NCBI RefSeq assembly: GCF_037176765.1
Contig: NC_090024.1
Span: 153,387,278-153,451,277 of the forward strand
Direction: 5' to 3'
DNA: 64,000 nt
Source of the DNA: Anolis sagrei
Lineage: Eukaryota; Chordata; Lepidosauria; Squamata; Anolidae
Part shown: piece after piece, positions 34,901-49,686 of the stretch
Layout: each line of letters starts with the position of its first letter
Position numbering within the stretch: position 1 is the stretch's first letter
Position numbers and translations under genes: made by a program
The notes under the pieces: generated by a model
Told to the model about the DNA's origin: nothing
Databases searched by the model: none
The model's input: only the letters and a program-made list of their open reading frames with translations

Positions 34901-37900
34901 TATAAAATCATTGTAATTTCAACTTGGAATGATCCACTGATGTATCCAATTCCCTGACCTTTGCCACTGATCACTGGCCTAATTTCCTGAGCTATGCCTC
35001 ACACTACTAATAACAAAAAAATAAAATAAAATACCTGTGTGTCATTTTTCTTGGAATATCAACCAATAAGCAAGATACCACTCAGTTGTAGCATGGAGCC
35101 TAAAATGCTAACAATTCATAGTTATTTGCTGGATTTATGTTAAAGGATTGATACATTTTGGCCAGTCTTGGTAATAAGTTCAAAATCATGTTCACCACGA
35201 CCTCTCCATCCCCACATACAAGACAAAAGATAATTTCTGAGATCATTCTCATTTTAAATTTCAGTACAATTTTCAGATATGTGACTATGACCCTTGTCCA
35301 GAGCTATTTGGAAAACAGTATGGCTACCTGCTCCTTACTGGCTGTTAATGTAACATGAAGGTGAGTCTTCTTTTTCTATAATCTCACATAAACCCAAGAA
35401 TTTAACCAGAAATGTTCTGTAATATATATAGAAATGCTGTGGAATTTGAAAAGGCACAAATGGAGGACGAAATGGAGAAACGTATCAAGAGGAAGGCATG
35501 TCAAGCCAACCCTGACCAGGACCGCCTTCTACCTGGAAACCAATGTCCTCACTGAGGGAGAACATGCGGGTCAAGAACAGGGTTCCACAGTCACCTGCGT
35601 ATCCACTACCAAGACAATGCACTTGGAAAGCCATCATACTCAGACAACGAGGGATCACTTAAGTAGGTGTGTGTGTGTGTATAATCGATTAGATGAGACT
35701 GTGGAGGTACTGGCCAACCTCAGGGCTTGGCAAAAGGGCCAATGAGGGATAATATATTTAAGTGTCTTCAATGGTTCAGATCACCTTTCAACTTTTTCAG
35801 CTGTTTCATCAGCTACAGTCTTCTTTGGATATGAATAGCTTGCCCACAGTGACCCAAATGTTCAGATTGGGATACTATAATGTATTCTATGTGCACCTCT
35901 TAAAAAAAGACCAAAAGATTCAACTATTGTAGAATGTACCAGCAGCCTAACTTTGGCAACTTCTCCTGAAGGAAGTACATCTGTGCTAATATTGCACTCT
36001 CTTTAATGCTATGTTAAAATTTTATTCAACTGTATATTTTCTTTTGCTGGAAAAGTTATCCTTGCCAACATTTTAGGTTATTTTAAAATTGCATTTTAGA
36101 TTTTATATATACTGATTCAAGAATGAAAATACCATCTATAATACTGTATTCTTAAAATACAATGAAATAAGAAAAAAAAATCAGTACAATGCAAGATGTG
36201 CCTGCCAGTGAACAGCAAATTTGAATCCCTGCTTATGTAGATTTAATTCCTTTGACATCTATTCCTCAAGCAAACAATTGTCGTTTTGCAATGATTAAAG
36301 CATACACAGTTATACCTGTTTTATTATGATAAGTAAGAACGGTTTCTAGGTGACCAGCAGAAAAAGATTTTAAAAGTGAGAATTATTCTTCATTTAGATA
36401 AATGAATAAATATGCACAAAATTGTTAACAAAGTTAATTGCATGCTTATGTATAGGACTCCATTCGATGTAACTATTTAACATATAGACTAACATTTTGA
36501 TTTATATGTAGTATATTATCTATAACTATAATAGTTATAATACCCTTTGGTATATCACTAGTATATCGCCTTGAGTCACCTTCAAGTTTTGGAAAGGAAG
36601 GGTAGAAATATGGTAAATAAATAAATAAAGTTAAACCTTCTTCAGATAGAGCAGTTCAGGATTACATTTTAGCACAGCATCCTCGTTCAGTGATTGTCCA
36701 CTTCTTTAGTCTTCCCAGTAAGCCACAGACTTATATCTTTAAGGTCTTTCCTCCAGCAACCTGTTCACCAGATGCTCTTCCCAAATAACTTTTGGGAGTC
36801 ATTTAGATTTTGCACAATGATGTTTGCTTCCAAACAAAAGGATTCTACTGCCAGAATAGAGAAGTGGTTTCTGTCAACTCTTCCCTGTTATTTCACCACA
36901 TGTCCTTTGAAAATGCAGCCAAAAAAATCTCCCTAACCCACCAGAGCATATTTTTCCAAGATAATAAGGTGGTGCTGAAGTCATTCCCTCAATTTCCCTT
37001 TGTCAGGAGCAAACTCTGGGCCCAAGACAGTGTTAAAAAATTCAACATAATATAATATATTCTGAATGGTGAGAGATCTTACTTACTGCAGCTCGAGCTT
37101 CTGCTACCTTTGCCTTTCTCAGTCTAGTTTTGGCAGCATCCAAATCTAGTCGTTTGTTTTGTAATAGTTTGCGTTCTCTCTGTTAAACAAATGAAAAATT
37201 ACCACTTGCGAAAGCAGCATGGGAAAAACATCAGTTCTCTTTCAGATAAAATAAACCACAAGCCATGGGCCCTTCCTGTCTTTCCGCATCCCAATTACAT
37301 AATGTATAAAGACTTAGAGGTCTTTCACGCAGACGATATAATGCAGTTTGAAGCTGTCTCGAAGGCGAGATGTCCACAAAACTGGACATTGTGCACCAAT
37401 ACACACTGAGGAGCGCATCAAACCAGAAACAGAATGTTAAAAAAATCACCAGAAAGTTCAGAATAAGTCATATAATGAGCTGCAGACGACCATAGTATAT
37501 CCCAAGTACTTCTCAAAACTGGGATTGGGCAATGCAGAGCACTTGTCAGGACACTGCTAGGGCTAAAGCACTTTAAAAAGCACCAAAATGCATCCTCCCT
37601 GAAGAGTAAACCACATTATTCTCATAGGAACTCTTGCTTTTCACCCCTTTGTTCTGATATGTTGTGCCCAACAGACATGGATAAGTGAATCAACACATCT
37701 TAGTGGACTGGTTAAGAAACACACACACTATCTCTGTGCTGTCTAGCTGCAGATACTGTAATTCCTGGGTACAATTTGAGTCGAAATCAGTGGTTACTAT
37801 GGCCACTGTCACAGCCTCAACCTGGTACCTGGGGTATTTATGTAGGCATGGTATAACACAACCAATTTGTTTTAATCTACTTCCAAACTGGATTATAGGG

Positions 37901-40900
37901 CAAGATGTTATTAACACAGTTTATAAAAAAAACGATACAGCATATACAGTAATTGTGTTCTTAGAACCAATTCAAATGTAAGCTAAGAAAGAATATTTGC
38001 AACTTACAGTAATTGTTTTGTAATCTCCTTCTATAAAATTTCTTAGAGGGGTGAGAAAGTTTATTGCAGCCGTCTGAATTAGTTCTCTGTCTGCTGCTCC
38101 AATTCGTTTCTGTGTTTCTCCACATTTAATGAGAGCATTTCCTGAAGCAGAAAAAGATGAGAGTTGCAACCCTATATAGATTTTACCATGGACTCATTCT
38201 TATTAAATGCAATCATACTTACGTCTGAGCAGATACTTGTTAAACTGCACAGTAAATGGTTTCAGCAGTTCATTTTGATTAATTGGCTAGTTAAGATAGC
38301 TAATTAATATCCAAATATACAGGGCCCAAGGATGCTCACATATTTACAACTTTAAAACTGAAAGCTAATGATTTCATGAAATCTCTATGGGTATTTGTAT
38401 CTGAGAACTACAGTAGTTCTTATCAAGTGTTGTTGTTTTCACAGTGTGCTAACAAATTTACTTCAATATTACATTATATTCCTCAAAACATTCCTAAGTT
38501 CTCAAACTCCCATATACAGCCTCAGGATATGAGTTACAAACCATTTGTACAGCATCCAGGATATATGACCTACAAAAAAAAAAACCCTACTGACTAGTTA
38601 ATCAAGGCTACAATATTATATCACATATTACTAAGTAAATCAAGCCCATTTTATTCAAGTTTCAAGTCAAGACAATCCTAGGCCCCTGTATCCATAGGAA
38701 CCAACAGTTGTGACTTACCATATGCTGTTCCTGGACCAAATTCATTTCCAGCATCAATCATGTGCTGGCCCAGCAATTCTGGGTTATTCACACGACTTGG
38801 TGCTTTGCGGTCTAGTTTCTCATAGACGAACTCTTCCATTCTAGCATCTGGCAAAAGAGAATACACAATTAATCATAATCTATCAATTTAATAAGCATTT
38901 AGAATTACAGAAAAAGTTGAAGAAATAGTCAGAGATAAAACTCAGTCACGGCTTTACATATTCAACATTCATCAATACTAAATCTGACCAATGTGAAGAC
39001 TAATGTTAAGGTAGCACACTCAACTGCCACAGGAATCTCTGCCTCTTCTGGAAATTAGAAAAGCTAACTCACTGATGAAGAATTTCACACTATTACTCCA
39101 ACATAATTTTTTAGATAAAATATTTCATTTAGTATATTCCACATCTAAACTGAACTGTATTACTATACATTACTATATTACAGATGCATCTGCAGTTACT
39201 ATCAAATTCTACATTCAATAGGTTGCTTTGAGAAGTGTAGTACAGATAAAACCTAATAGTATTAAATAATACTCCATTTTGTCTGGTTTGAAAAGAGAAA
39301 TATTAATGCTAGAAAACTTTCTTTTTCTAGCCAGTACATTTTTAATTTTGTAGGAGCAAACTATTATTTTATCCAATGTAATTAACCACATCAAGGTGTA
39401 TTACCTTACTTTAGAAAAGCAATGTCTGAAACACTTTCCAATACCAAACAAACTTTCAAGTACCAAAATACAATAAAACCCCTTTATCTGTGGAGCCAAT
39501 ATACAGTTTCACTTATCCATGCAGATTTACTTAGGGCCTCTTCTTGGTATCTGTTATCTCACTGAAAATAATAGACATATGAAACTTAAGAATGTGCAGA
39601 AGTGCAACTGCATGTGAAAAAGGAGCAGATATAAACAGTACTTTGTTGTTGTTTATTGCCACCAAGTTGACTTCAACTGATTGCAACCATATGAATACAA
39701 GACCTCAGATTCAGGGCTGTGGTTTCCTTGATGAAATCCACCCAACTGTAATGAGAATTTCTTCTTTTCCTATTAATGTATACCTTAAAAAGCATTATTG
39801 TATTTTCTAGTGACCCACGTTTTCTCGTAATATGGCTGAAACATGGCATCTTAATTCCAAGGAAAAACTCTGTCTTGAATGGTTCTAATACCCATTTACT
39901 TGTCTTTTTAATAGTTTATGATATCTATAGAACTCTTCTTGAACACCGCATTTCCACTTTCTTCACTGTCCAAATTTCATAAACACACATGGAAATTGGA
40001 AATGCAATAGCCTGGACAATCCCTTTTTCAGTATTCTTTACACTTCAGCATCCTGTCTAGCTCTTTCATAGCTGCTCTTCCAAGTCCTAGTCTTGTTTTA
40101 CAGTGTCCAGTTTCCCCTGATTCATGCTTTTCACTTTGCATGTTTGCATAATGTCACTGTGCAGATTTGGACTTTCTTTTCCTCTCTGATCATCCCAAGA
40201 GCTAAATATTATTTTGACTTGAGCCTGGCTGCATCACTTGTCACAGTGCTAATCATACTCATCCTCTGCTCTTCCCTCTACTGTTTAGTACCTCCTGACC
40301 TGAAAATCTTCTTTTCATCTATCTCTTAGTTCATTTTTTATTGTCTCAACATGTTTGTAGATGCATTCAAAGGGGGTTGACCCCCTCCTGAACAGTATTA
40401 ACAAGTGTTAGCTATTGTGCCACTGTCGTTTTTTCAGAGATGCTTTGTCAGTGTCACCCCCAACCCTTCACCTGCCATGTGAGACATATATTTATTCTGA
40501 CTCTTCAAAAAAGCCTGTATTGCATTGGAGACTCTATTAGCACTACCGCCAACAACATAGCTTCATGCTTTACAGGAACACACAATCCCACCACCACAGA
40601 AAGATGATGCCATGGTGAAATAAGCAGTACTAGTGTTTGCTTTTAAATACTTCAGCACCATTAGTGTGGCATAAAAATCCTTTCTTAAGATATTGAATCA
40701 GGAACTAATATTACGCCAATTAGGGGCCCTCAAGACTGTTAAGAAGTTTTGCAGATAGATACATATATTGCAAAGGGTTTATTTTTCATTTTTAAACTAT
40801 TATTTCAGTGTGGAAATGTATATAAGTATACAAATATTCAAGGGTGATTCTATGAACCTCATTTCAACATATGAAACAAGTGGCCTATCTAGGTTCAGAA

Positions 40901-43900
40901 GCATGAGGCTTCTTTTTAACATAAAAACTCAGCAAGTTTAAGCAGCAGTTCTGCAATACGGGCTAAAACACATATGATACAATACATTCTGCACCATTCC
41001 CATTTCAAAAATAAGCTACTAGTGCAATAATTATTTTCAAGAATTCCTCATCTCCATACAGCATAGGCCAGAGAATGTTTTGAAATATATATACACATAT
41101 ATGGTACAGAACAGGTGTGATTTCAAATCACTGTGGAAGGATATCGCTTTTAACTGTTATCACACAACCTCCATCCAAAAGAATAATGAATAATTCAATT
41201 AGCTAATGCAATGTTTTAAAAATGCTGTGGTCTATGCTTAGGTATAATTGTAATACACAAACAATGCTAGTATTTATGATATTAACCCTGGAACAAGAAT
41301 CTATGTCTGAAACCTTATTTGTTGTTTTCATCCAAAATTTACTACTCGCAATAGGTTATTGAACATATTTTTAAATGAAATGCCAAGGGGTGGTATTAAA
41401 GTGCAAAAGAAAGATGACAAGATCATTGAGAATGCTACAGTCAGTGGCTTGCATCCTGTTGATTACTTCTAACTAAAGTTAGAATGAGTCAATGTGTAAA
41501 TGAATCCAGTTGATTCAATGGATCTACATTAGTCAGGACTAACAGGATTTAGAGCAGGTAATTGCCTTAGGGTTGCCATAAGTCAGAAACTACTTGCACA
41601 CAACAACATCGAATTCATATAATTGTCTATAATAGTTTTAGGAAGGAGCTGACAGATCATTATATGTGGTGCAAGTAGTAAGTACTAAACGACAAGTTGT
41701 AAACAGAAAAAGAAAAAAATTCCTCTTACTTGGATTAGGTTGCAGTAACACTTCTGTCTGTTTCATAACCTTTTCTGTCCATAGTTTAGTACATTCTGCT
41801 TTAGACAGAAGATTTTCTAAGTGTGCATCCAATTCAGTTTTCTCTGCTTGACCAAGTTTCTCTTCTGTAAACTGTATTGACAAAACAAAAAGCAAAACAC
41901 TTTTCAAGTTACAGACCTCAAAGTTCTGCCATTATCAATACTAGCAATTATAACCTAAGAAAAAGGAATTTATCCACTTTTCACTACACATTCATTCTCT
42001 ATGTAGTTACTACTTCAAACAGAAATATGCAATACTTTAGAAACGAAAGGATACTGTTTTCTGCAATACAATTGTTACATTTTGCAATAAAGAAATTGAG
42101 AAATCTGGTCTCACAACTAAGCCCATCCTTGTACAAAGGCTATATTAGGAGCAAATAACTACTGCATTTGACAAGCAAGGAACAATAAACTGCAACTGCC
42201 ATTTCTATTTTTTAAAGTATCCATATGAAGTTATCAATGATGTATATATTTGATTTTAGCAATTGCCAGGTCAGCAGGAAGTCTCATTTTCTTCCATTGT
42301 TTCCAAAGTTGTGTGTTAAGTGAGAATAAAGATTCTCCTTGCAAACGAAGGACAAAAAAGAGTAGCAAAGGTATTATAAATAACTCTTAGGACTAGCCTA
42401 GATTTATGCAGCTCTGATGAAAATCCTTTGAGACTGGCAAATACATTCCACACCTAAACACAACATGTAGTGAGGTATCTGTAGTTGATGAATGTCTCCT
42501 TCTAGCAAGACAGCAGACCCAGCTGCCTTGAAGGAAGCAGGTGTGAGGCCACTCATAAAGAAGCCCTTAAAAAACAGCATGTCACAAACTATTGCTAAGT
42601 CTCCACTCTTCTGTTGGTAAATCCAAGCCAACTCATCAGTTTAAAGGGCAGCTGTGGGACACAAAACAGGAACAACAAAGGCAAGAATGCTGACAGAGAA
42701 AATATACAATGATTTGGATCAATCATGCATCAGAGTTCAAGTGAAGAGCTACAATCTGGTAGAAAGGGCAGCAAAAATTATTTGTCACTACTGTACCTAC
42801 TGTATATACTAATAGCATTTCCACCTGCATAAGATGCAGAAGGAAAACAAGACAGACAGTGGGGCAGAAGGAGAACACCAAAACAGACAGTGGCTCAGTA
42901 TAAAGGACCCGGTTCATTCTTTACAGATAAGTTGCTTGGATAATAATATAAGACTTTATTTGCATTCCGCCCTATTTCCCCAGGCACTCAAGGCGGATTC
43001 CAACAAACAAAAAACACAGAGACAAACATTCAATGTCTCAAGACAGGTATAAACATGAATACATTAACGACCCTTAATTTGACTGCCTCTTACTTTGTAC
43101 CAGAGCTGGTTGATTTAATTTTGGCTACCATTTCTCCTATTCTATTGGATTTTTTCCCAAGTCTGTAGTTTTTGAGGCAGCAGAGAGCAGGGGATTCTGT
43201 TTAAGGAGGATCAAGAAGCATTCATGCTATCTTGCTTGGAAGAGACGTAACAAGATCTTTTCAAAGTGATTTATGCTTTACTCAATAGTATTAACTAACT
43301 ACAAGACAGCTTCAAATACATTAATATCCAGGTTCTATGAAGCCATGTGCCAGTTAACATCCTTCAGTTGTTCCAGTCTGGGCTCTCATAAAGGAGAACT
43401 ACATAGAGTCTAATTGAGTGATCAGAACATGATGAAATTTTAAAATTGAATATTTGTTGCAAATAAGATAGACTAGCTGGCAAACTGAATATAATTATAC
43501 AAATTTGCCAACTGGAAATCTAAGACAACATAGGGTCAGGGATACTCTCAGATGACAAGGCTGATGTTTCACTTTCACTTTTGTTTCTGGAACATATTAA
43601 ACCGTAATCTTCATGCCAGACTTATTTGTATTGATAAACTTTTATTTTATAAGGATTTCATTTCAGACCTCATTCACCCATTATCAATCCCAGGCACATA
43701 CAATGATCAAGGGTTATTGTCTGTTTCTTTGAGTTAGTGGCCAAGGAACAATGGAAGTATTATCAGAAAACTGATGACTTTTATTTCATAACTCCAAAAG
43801 GTTTCCATAGCAATGGTATGTTCCTGGGTTTGTAACACAGGGGACAACATTAAAGTTGTTGGTCTATACATTGGTCAAAACTGTAAAGCTGAACAGGGTC

Positions 43901-46900
43901 TCCCCATCATTGTTAGGTGGAATGATGAAACATTGCAATTTTGTACTTCCAGTCAATAGGGACTGATGACTTCCATGTCAGTGAAATAGTGAACCTGCTT
44001 TACAGTTTAGTATAAAATGTAAATATGCAATTATCGATCTACAAAATAGATTCGGCTTTTTTGATAGATTCATTAAAGAGGACACTAAAGTATATTTGCT
44101 AATCCATTAGCACGGGAACTGTTGTTAGATAGTGCTCGGCATTCCAGAAGGATACCATGGTAGGAAGTACAGAAAGCTGCCAAGAGAACCAGTACAGCTC
44201 TGCTAGTACCTGATGCTTGCCTTCTCTCAATATGACTGAAGTTGTCTTGGCTCCATATTCTAGTGGAATTGAAATGGGGCTGCACTGTCTGGAATTGGAT
44301 GTTTGACACTTTCTTAGTCATGTTTAGCCAAGAATGAAAGATATATGTCCTGGGCTTAAATTAATGTGTTAGTTTTAAAATTTAAAGCAGGTGTGGGCAC
44401 CTGTGGCCATCCCAGATGGCCTGGACTCTTGAAAAGTAATTGCATTTAATAGTTAACATAGTGAACAGAAATGAATCCTGAATGGACTGTTGAAAGGCTG
44501 TATAGGAGTCCTTGTAATATCACTGGCCATCTAGATACTCACAGAGGAATATACAAGTTGTTGTTCAATGGTCAGCAGGAAAGTGCCTAGATTTATGAAT
44601 AGAGCAGTCATTAATATGATGACCTATTTCTCTGATCTGCCTATGGACCTAACTTATCTGAATCCCAGGGCACATCTACACTGACAATTGAATGCAGTTT
44701 CAACCCAGCATTGAAGGAAGTGGTTTCAATGTGCAGATGATTACACAGGAAATCCTAGAACTATCTTGAAGCCCTGATGGTGATTTCACACGCCACAGAA
44801 CACTGGTGTGCATTAAGGACTTTCTTTCACATGCTTTCATGGAAGTTTGTTGTTTAGACATAGCAGTTTGAAGCTAGTTTCAAACTGCATTAAATAGTCA
44901 GTGTGGATGGGTCCACAGAGAAACATATTAACCCCAACAAAAGAAATATATTTGAACCTAAGCCAAAACAGAAAATGTATGTTCAGCTTTTTCTTATAAA
45001 AGCAAATCAGTCAGCATCACAAGACATGCATCATAGGATCTCATAATTATATGATAGCCTGTCTTGTCCTCCTTTTAGTTCCAATGAAGGAAAACAAACT
45101 TCAGATATAGAAACACAGCCCACAAAAAAGAGGAAGGGCATGAATACTGTAATCAATTAAACAATTGTGCATTAAATACTGATTTTTCAATAAAACAATG
45201 TTGTTGACACTAATATTTTGCATGTTTTCCAGCATTATTTTCTAGAACAATAAAATAGTATTTACAGAATTTGTACTCTTTCGATTTGAGCCACCTGGCT
45301 AGTGCTGGTTCGCTAGAATATTGGGCACCCCCTGCTTGGAAAAGATGGCTCACTATCACATTCCAAGTTGTGCTTGAAATATTCCAGGTTTTAAAAAATG
45401 CTATTCAATGTGGCACGTACTATTAAATTTCTAGGCTCTTTGATATACTGTACAGGAATGGAATGCTAAGGGGATCCATCCTACTTGTCCCTAGAAACCC
45501 ATAATAGACAGATTTTATGGAGGCTATGTGATGCTGAACTTACAAAAACACTATACTTTGGTCATGCTAGGGGGGCTCCTGGGACCCGTCGCTCAATAAA
45601 AAATTGGAATATATAAGGTTGGCTGATTGTTAAAATATTGGGACATGTTTATTCAACACTCCATAGGTATTCAGAATTAAACTCATGTCCTATCATACAT
45701 GAATCCATTTCTTGATTTGCAGCAATCCAATTTGGATGTGGTGAGTGAGCTTTTTAGCTGCCTCTATTGTTGGACAAGAGGAAACAGAATCCCTTATAAA
45801 TTTACTGCCAGTCACCCTGATTTACTATTAGATCCTAACCTATCTTCTATCTATCCCTGATTTTGATACTTATTTCCACTAAATATGAAAATTTCCTAGG
45901 CTGACAGTAAGATCTTCCATGAGTAGGGCAAGTAGGAAGAGATGAGGAAAGATTTGACAAGGAGAAGAATTATGTGTACTTCTACTTTCTGGAAATATTA
46001 GCTACTATGTAACTAACTTAAACCCTGTCAAATATTTGTTGCTATTAAATGCCTTCAAGTCATGTCTGATTCATCTTAAGGCAAACCTTTTCTGGTCTTC
46101 AGAGGCAAGATTTGTACGGGTGGGGGTTGTCTTTGCTCCCCTCTGAGGCTGAGAGTGTGTGACCTACTCAAGAGCACCCAGTAGCCAAGTGGGTATTAAA
46201 GTCTTGGTCTCCCACTGCCTCAGTCCAATGTTCAAACCACTAAGCCTCACGGGCTCTTTCAAAAATGCTACCCTGGCATTAACTGACAAATGTAAAGAAA
46301 TGCTGGCCACACTGATGTTCTGCAATAATGATTACATAACACAGGAAGTATAATGCAAGACACTTAGGAAAGTGCCAGTTCATCCAATGGTGTCCTTGGA
46401 TATGACAAGAACATGAGAACAGGACTGCATCACCCTTCACTCTACTTGGAGTTCAAGTAAAGGGGCTCGATCCTACCTGTTCTTCCACCTCCATAATTAG
46501 GGTCTCTTAGTTCCTTAACACAGAGGGGAGGGGAAAACCAAGGCTTTGCTATCAAATAATATACAAGAAGTGATGTAAGACTGTCAAGATCATTCAGAAG
46601 CAGACAAACAAAAAGTTCAGAACAGAAACTGCCTCTCTTACTCACAAATTAAATTACCTGGCCATTTCAGCCCTGAGAGTCAAGTCTTAGAGCCCTTCCC
46701 CACAGCCATATAACCCAGACTATCAAGGCAGATAATCCACAATATATGCTTTGAACTGGATTATCCGAGACCGCACTGCCATATAATTCAGTTCAATGTG
46801 GATTTTAAAGAGCTGTGTATAAAATCATGTTGTGCTTATGACTAAACAGTTCACCAGATAACTGGCCCCTAACTGTAACTTACTAACAGCTCCTGCACTT

Positions 46901-49651
46901 TAGTACTACCCTCAGCCCTATAATCCTGGCATTTTTATGCCAAATGACATTACTCTTCCAGCCCTAACTATCGGATTTTCCACTTTCCCTTAGTTCTAGC
47001 CAGAAACTATTGCACAAACTCTTAGCACTCTGATATTAGTATATATTTTTTTTACTTTTCAGCCCATGGATTGCTTTTATGATGTTGTGTTGTTGTGATA
47101 TGGTTTTTTAAATATTTTGATTTTGTTTTGTTTATTGTACTTGACTGCACTGTGTTTTAATTTGCGTGGGTTTTTTTCCAGACTTGTCCCTTTGTAAGCC
47201 ACCCTGAGTCCCTTCGGGGAGATGGAGGCGAGGTATAAAAATAAAGTTGTTGTTGTTGTTAGTAGTAGTAGTATTAATACACTGCCACATATATACAATG
47301 TGGATTTGATACAGCTGGGTATAAAATCATTTTTTTTCAATGATCACAAAAGGGTGCAGAGGACAACAAGCTGCAGCTCTTTCTAGCTGCCTGGCTCCCT
47401 CCACTCCCTTAGTATCTTGGTTTCCTTTTACTTTCACTCCTGCAAAATATAAGTTCAGGGGCAACCAACCCTGGACACTAAAACACAATTCTCACATCTG
47501 TTGTGCCTTGGATTTTGATCACAACAGAATCTGACATCAATTTTATATTCAATTTTAAACTATGAACTTGAAATTGACATTTTAGATATAAATTTCAACC
47601 AGTGTTTTATGTTTTCTGTGTTTTAAATCTATGTTTTTAAAATGCTTTTATGTTTTGGACTGACTCTAGACGCCAGAGTTCTCTACTTATTTGTGAAACC
47701 CACTGTCCAGCCACACTCTCACAACCTCAAAGGAAGGCAATGGCAAACCTCTTCTGAATAAGCCTGAAATTGGAAAGGGGGAAAAACACTAACTAAAAAA
47801 GATTGGAGATAAACTAATGGATAACTTGGCAAATGGCCAACTTATCCAATCATTTGGCGGGTAAAAGCAATGAAGAATTCTTAAAGAGATGGAAACAGAT
47901 CATGGCATATCTGGAGACCCTTCCACACAGCCCTATATCCAAATATCAAGGCAGAAAATCCCACATTATCCGAGTGTGGACTCAGATAACACAGTTCAAA
48001 GCAGATATTGTGAGATTTTCCGCCTTGATATTCTGGGATATAGGGCTGTGTGGAAAGGCCCCCAGTGACTAGGAATGGAAGTCAAGGTGGTGGGTGCACA
48101 GGTGAGTGGAATTGGGGCCAACTTTGTGTAGGATGTGAGCAAGAGGGTTGTCTTATACATTGTATTGTATGTGATATGTGCGGTATGTGTACTGTCTGTA
48201 AATAATTTTATAAGTCCTTCCAAGAAAACCCCAGTGATAGGTCTGAAATGGCTTGAAGGCACATGGGATTGAAAGAAGTCTTAGACCCACTATATTCTGC
48301 TCAGCTTAGATCTCACCTGGAATGACAAGTATCTAGTTCTGGGCACCACAATTCATGAAGGCTATTGACAAGCTGGAATGTGTCCAGAGAAGAGCGACCA
48401 AAATGGTCAAAGGTCTGGAAGCCAGGAGAGAGCTGTGTATGTTTAGCTTGGAGAAAAGAAGGCTGTGAGGGGACATGAGAGCCAGGTTTAAATATGTAAA
48501 AGGAGGTCATACTGAGGGCCCTTCCACACAGCCATATAACCCAGAATATCAAAGCAGAAAATTCCACAATATCTGCTTTGAACTGGGACGTATGGCAGCG
48601 TGGACTCAGATAAACCAATTCAAAGCAGATATTATGGGAGTTCCTGCCTTGATATTCTGGGATATAGGGCTGTGTGGAAGAGCCCTGGTCTATCTGAGTC
48701 CACGCTGCCATATATCCAAGTTCAAAGCAGACAATGTGTATTTTATTCAGCTGTGTGAAAGGGGCCTGGGGAGGGGGCAAGCATGTTTCTGTTGCCTAGG
48801 ACACGGACTAATGGATTCAAATGGAAAGAAACATGATTCCACCTAAACATTAAGAAGAATTTCATGATGGTAAGAGCTGTCTGACAGTGCAATGTGTTAT
48901 ATCCAAATCCTTAATAGTAAATCGTTCTTATTCTCATTGCTGCTACATGATATTTGCACTTTACTCATTAGCTCTATTTTCTAATGTTGTGGCACCAGTC
49001 CGCCCACCCATGACAAGACTCTGAACTTTGCTGTTGGTTGTTGGTTTGATGTTCATTTTATATACTATTTAATGTGTTATGTTTTAACTGTTCTGTTGGG
49101 CTTGGTCCCATGTAAGCTGCTCTGAGTCCCTTTGGGGACATGGAGGCGGAGGTATAGAATCATAGAATCAAAGAGTTGGAAGAGACCTCATGGGCCATCC
49201 AGTCCAACCCCATTCTGCCAAGAAGCAGGAATGTTGCATTCAAATCACCCCTGACAGATGGCCATCCAGCCTCTGTTTAAAAGCTTCCAAAGAAGGAGCC
49301 TCCACCACACTCTGGGGCAGAGAGTATAAAAATGAAGCTGTTATTTTTATTATTATTATTTGAAATACAAAAAGATTAATACACAGCAAACAAAGTCACT
49401 CTGCTGGCTGTTGTATTGGATCACACGTCAGACACTTCCCAAGTGTCTAGGACTGTATGATGTATCAGCAAATAATGCATGCAGATCCCACTAGGGTGGC
49501 CTTTTGCAGCTGACAGGTGGTAATTTTGTCAGCACCAATTGTGTTTAAGTGCAGACCAAGGTCTTTAATCTTATTATTACCCTTACGTGGTGTAGTGGTT
49601 TGGGTATTGGACTCAGAGACACAACACGGGTTCGAATCCCCACTCAGGCCC

Positions 49652-49686
<35 letters not shown>

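Noticed and set aside
48313-48780. 155-codon minus-strand open frame
   Set aside because: Crosses a CR1 fragment on the wrong strand and a palindromic MITE; chance frame.
49588-49646. tRNA-gene-like A and B boxes
   Set aside because: Acceptor stem does not pair and the segment continues into a SINE-style simple repeat; a SINE head, as at 8852, 51275 and 57272.
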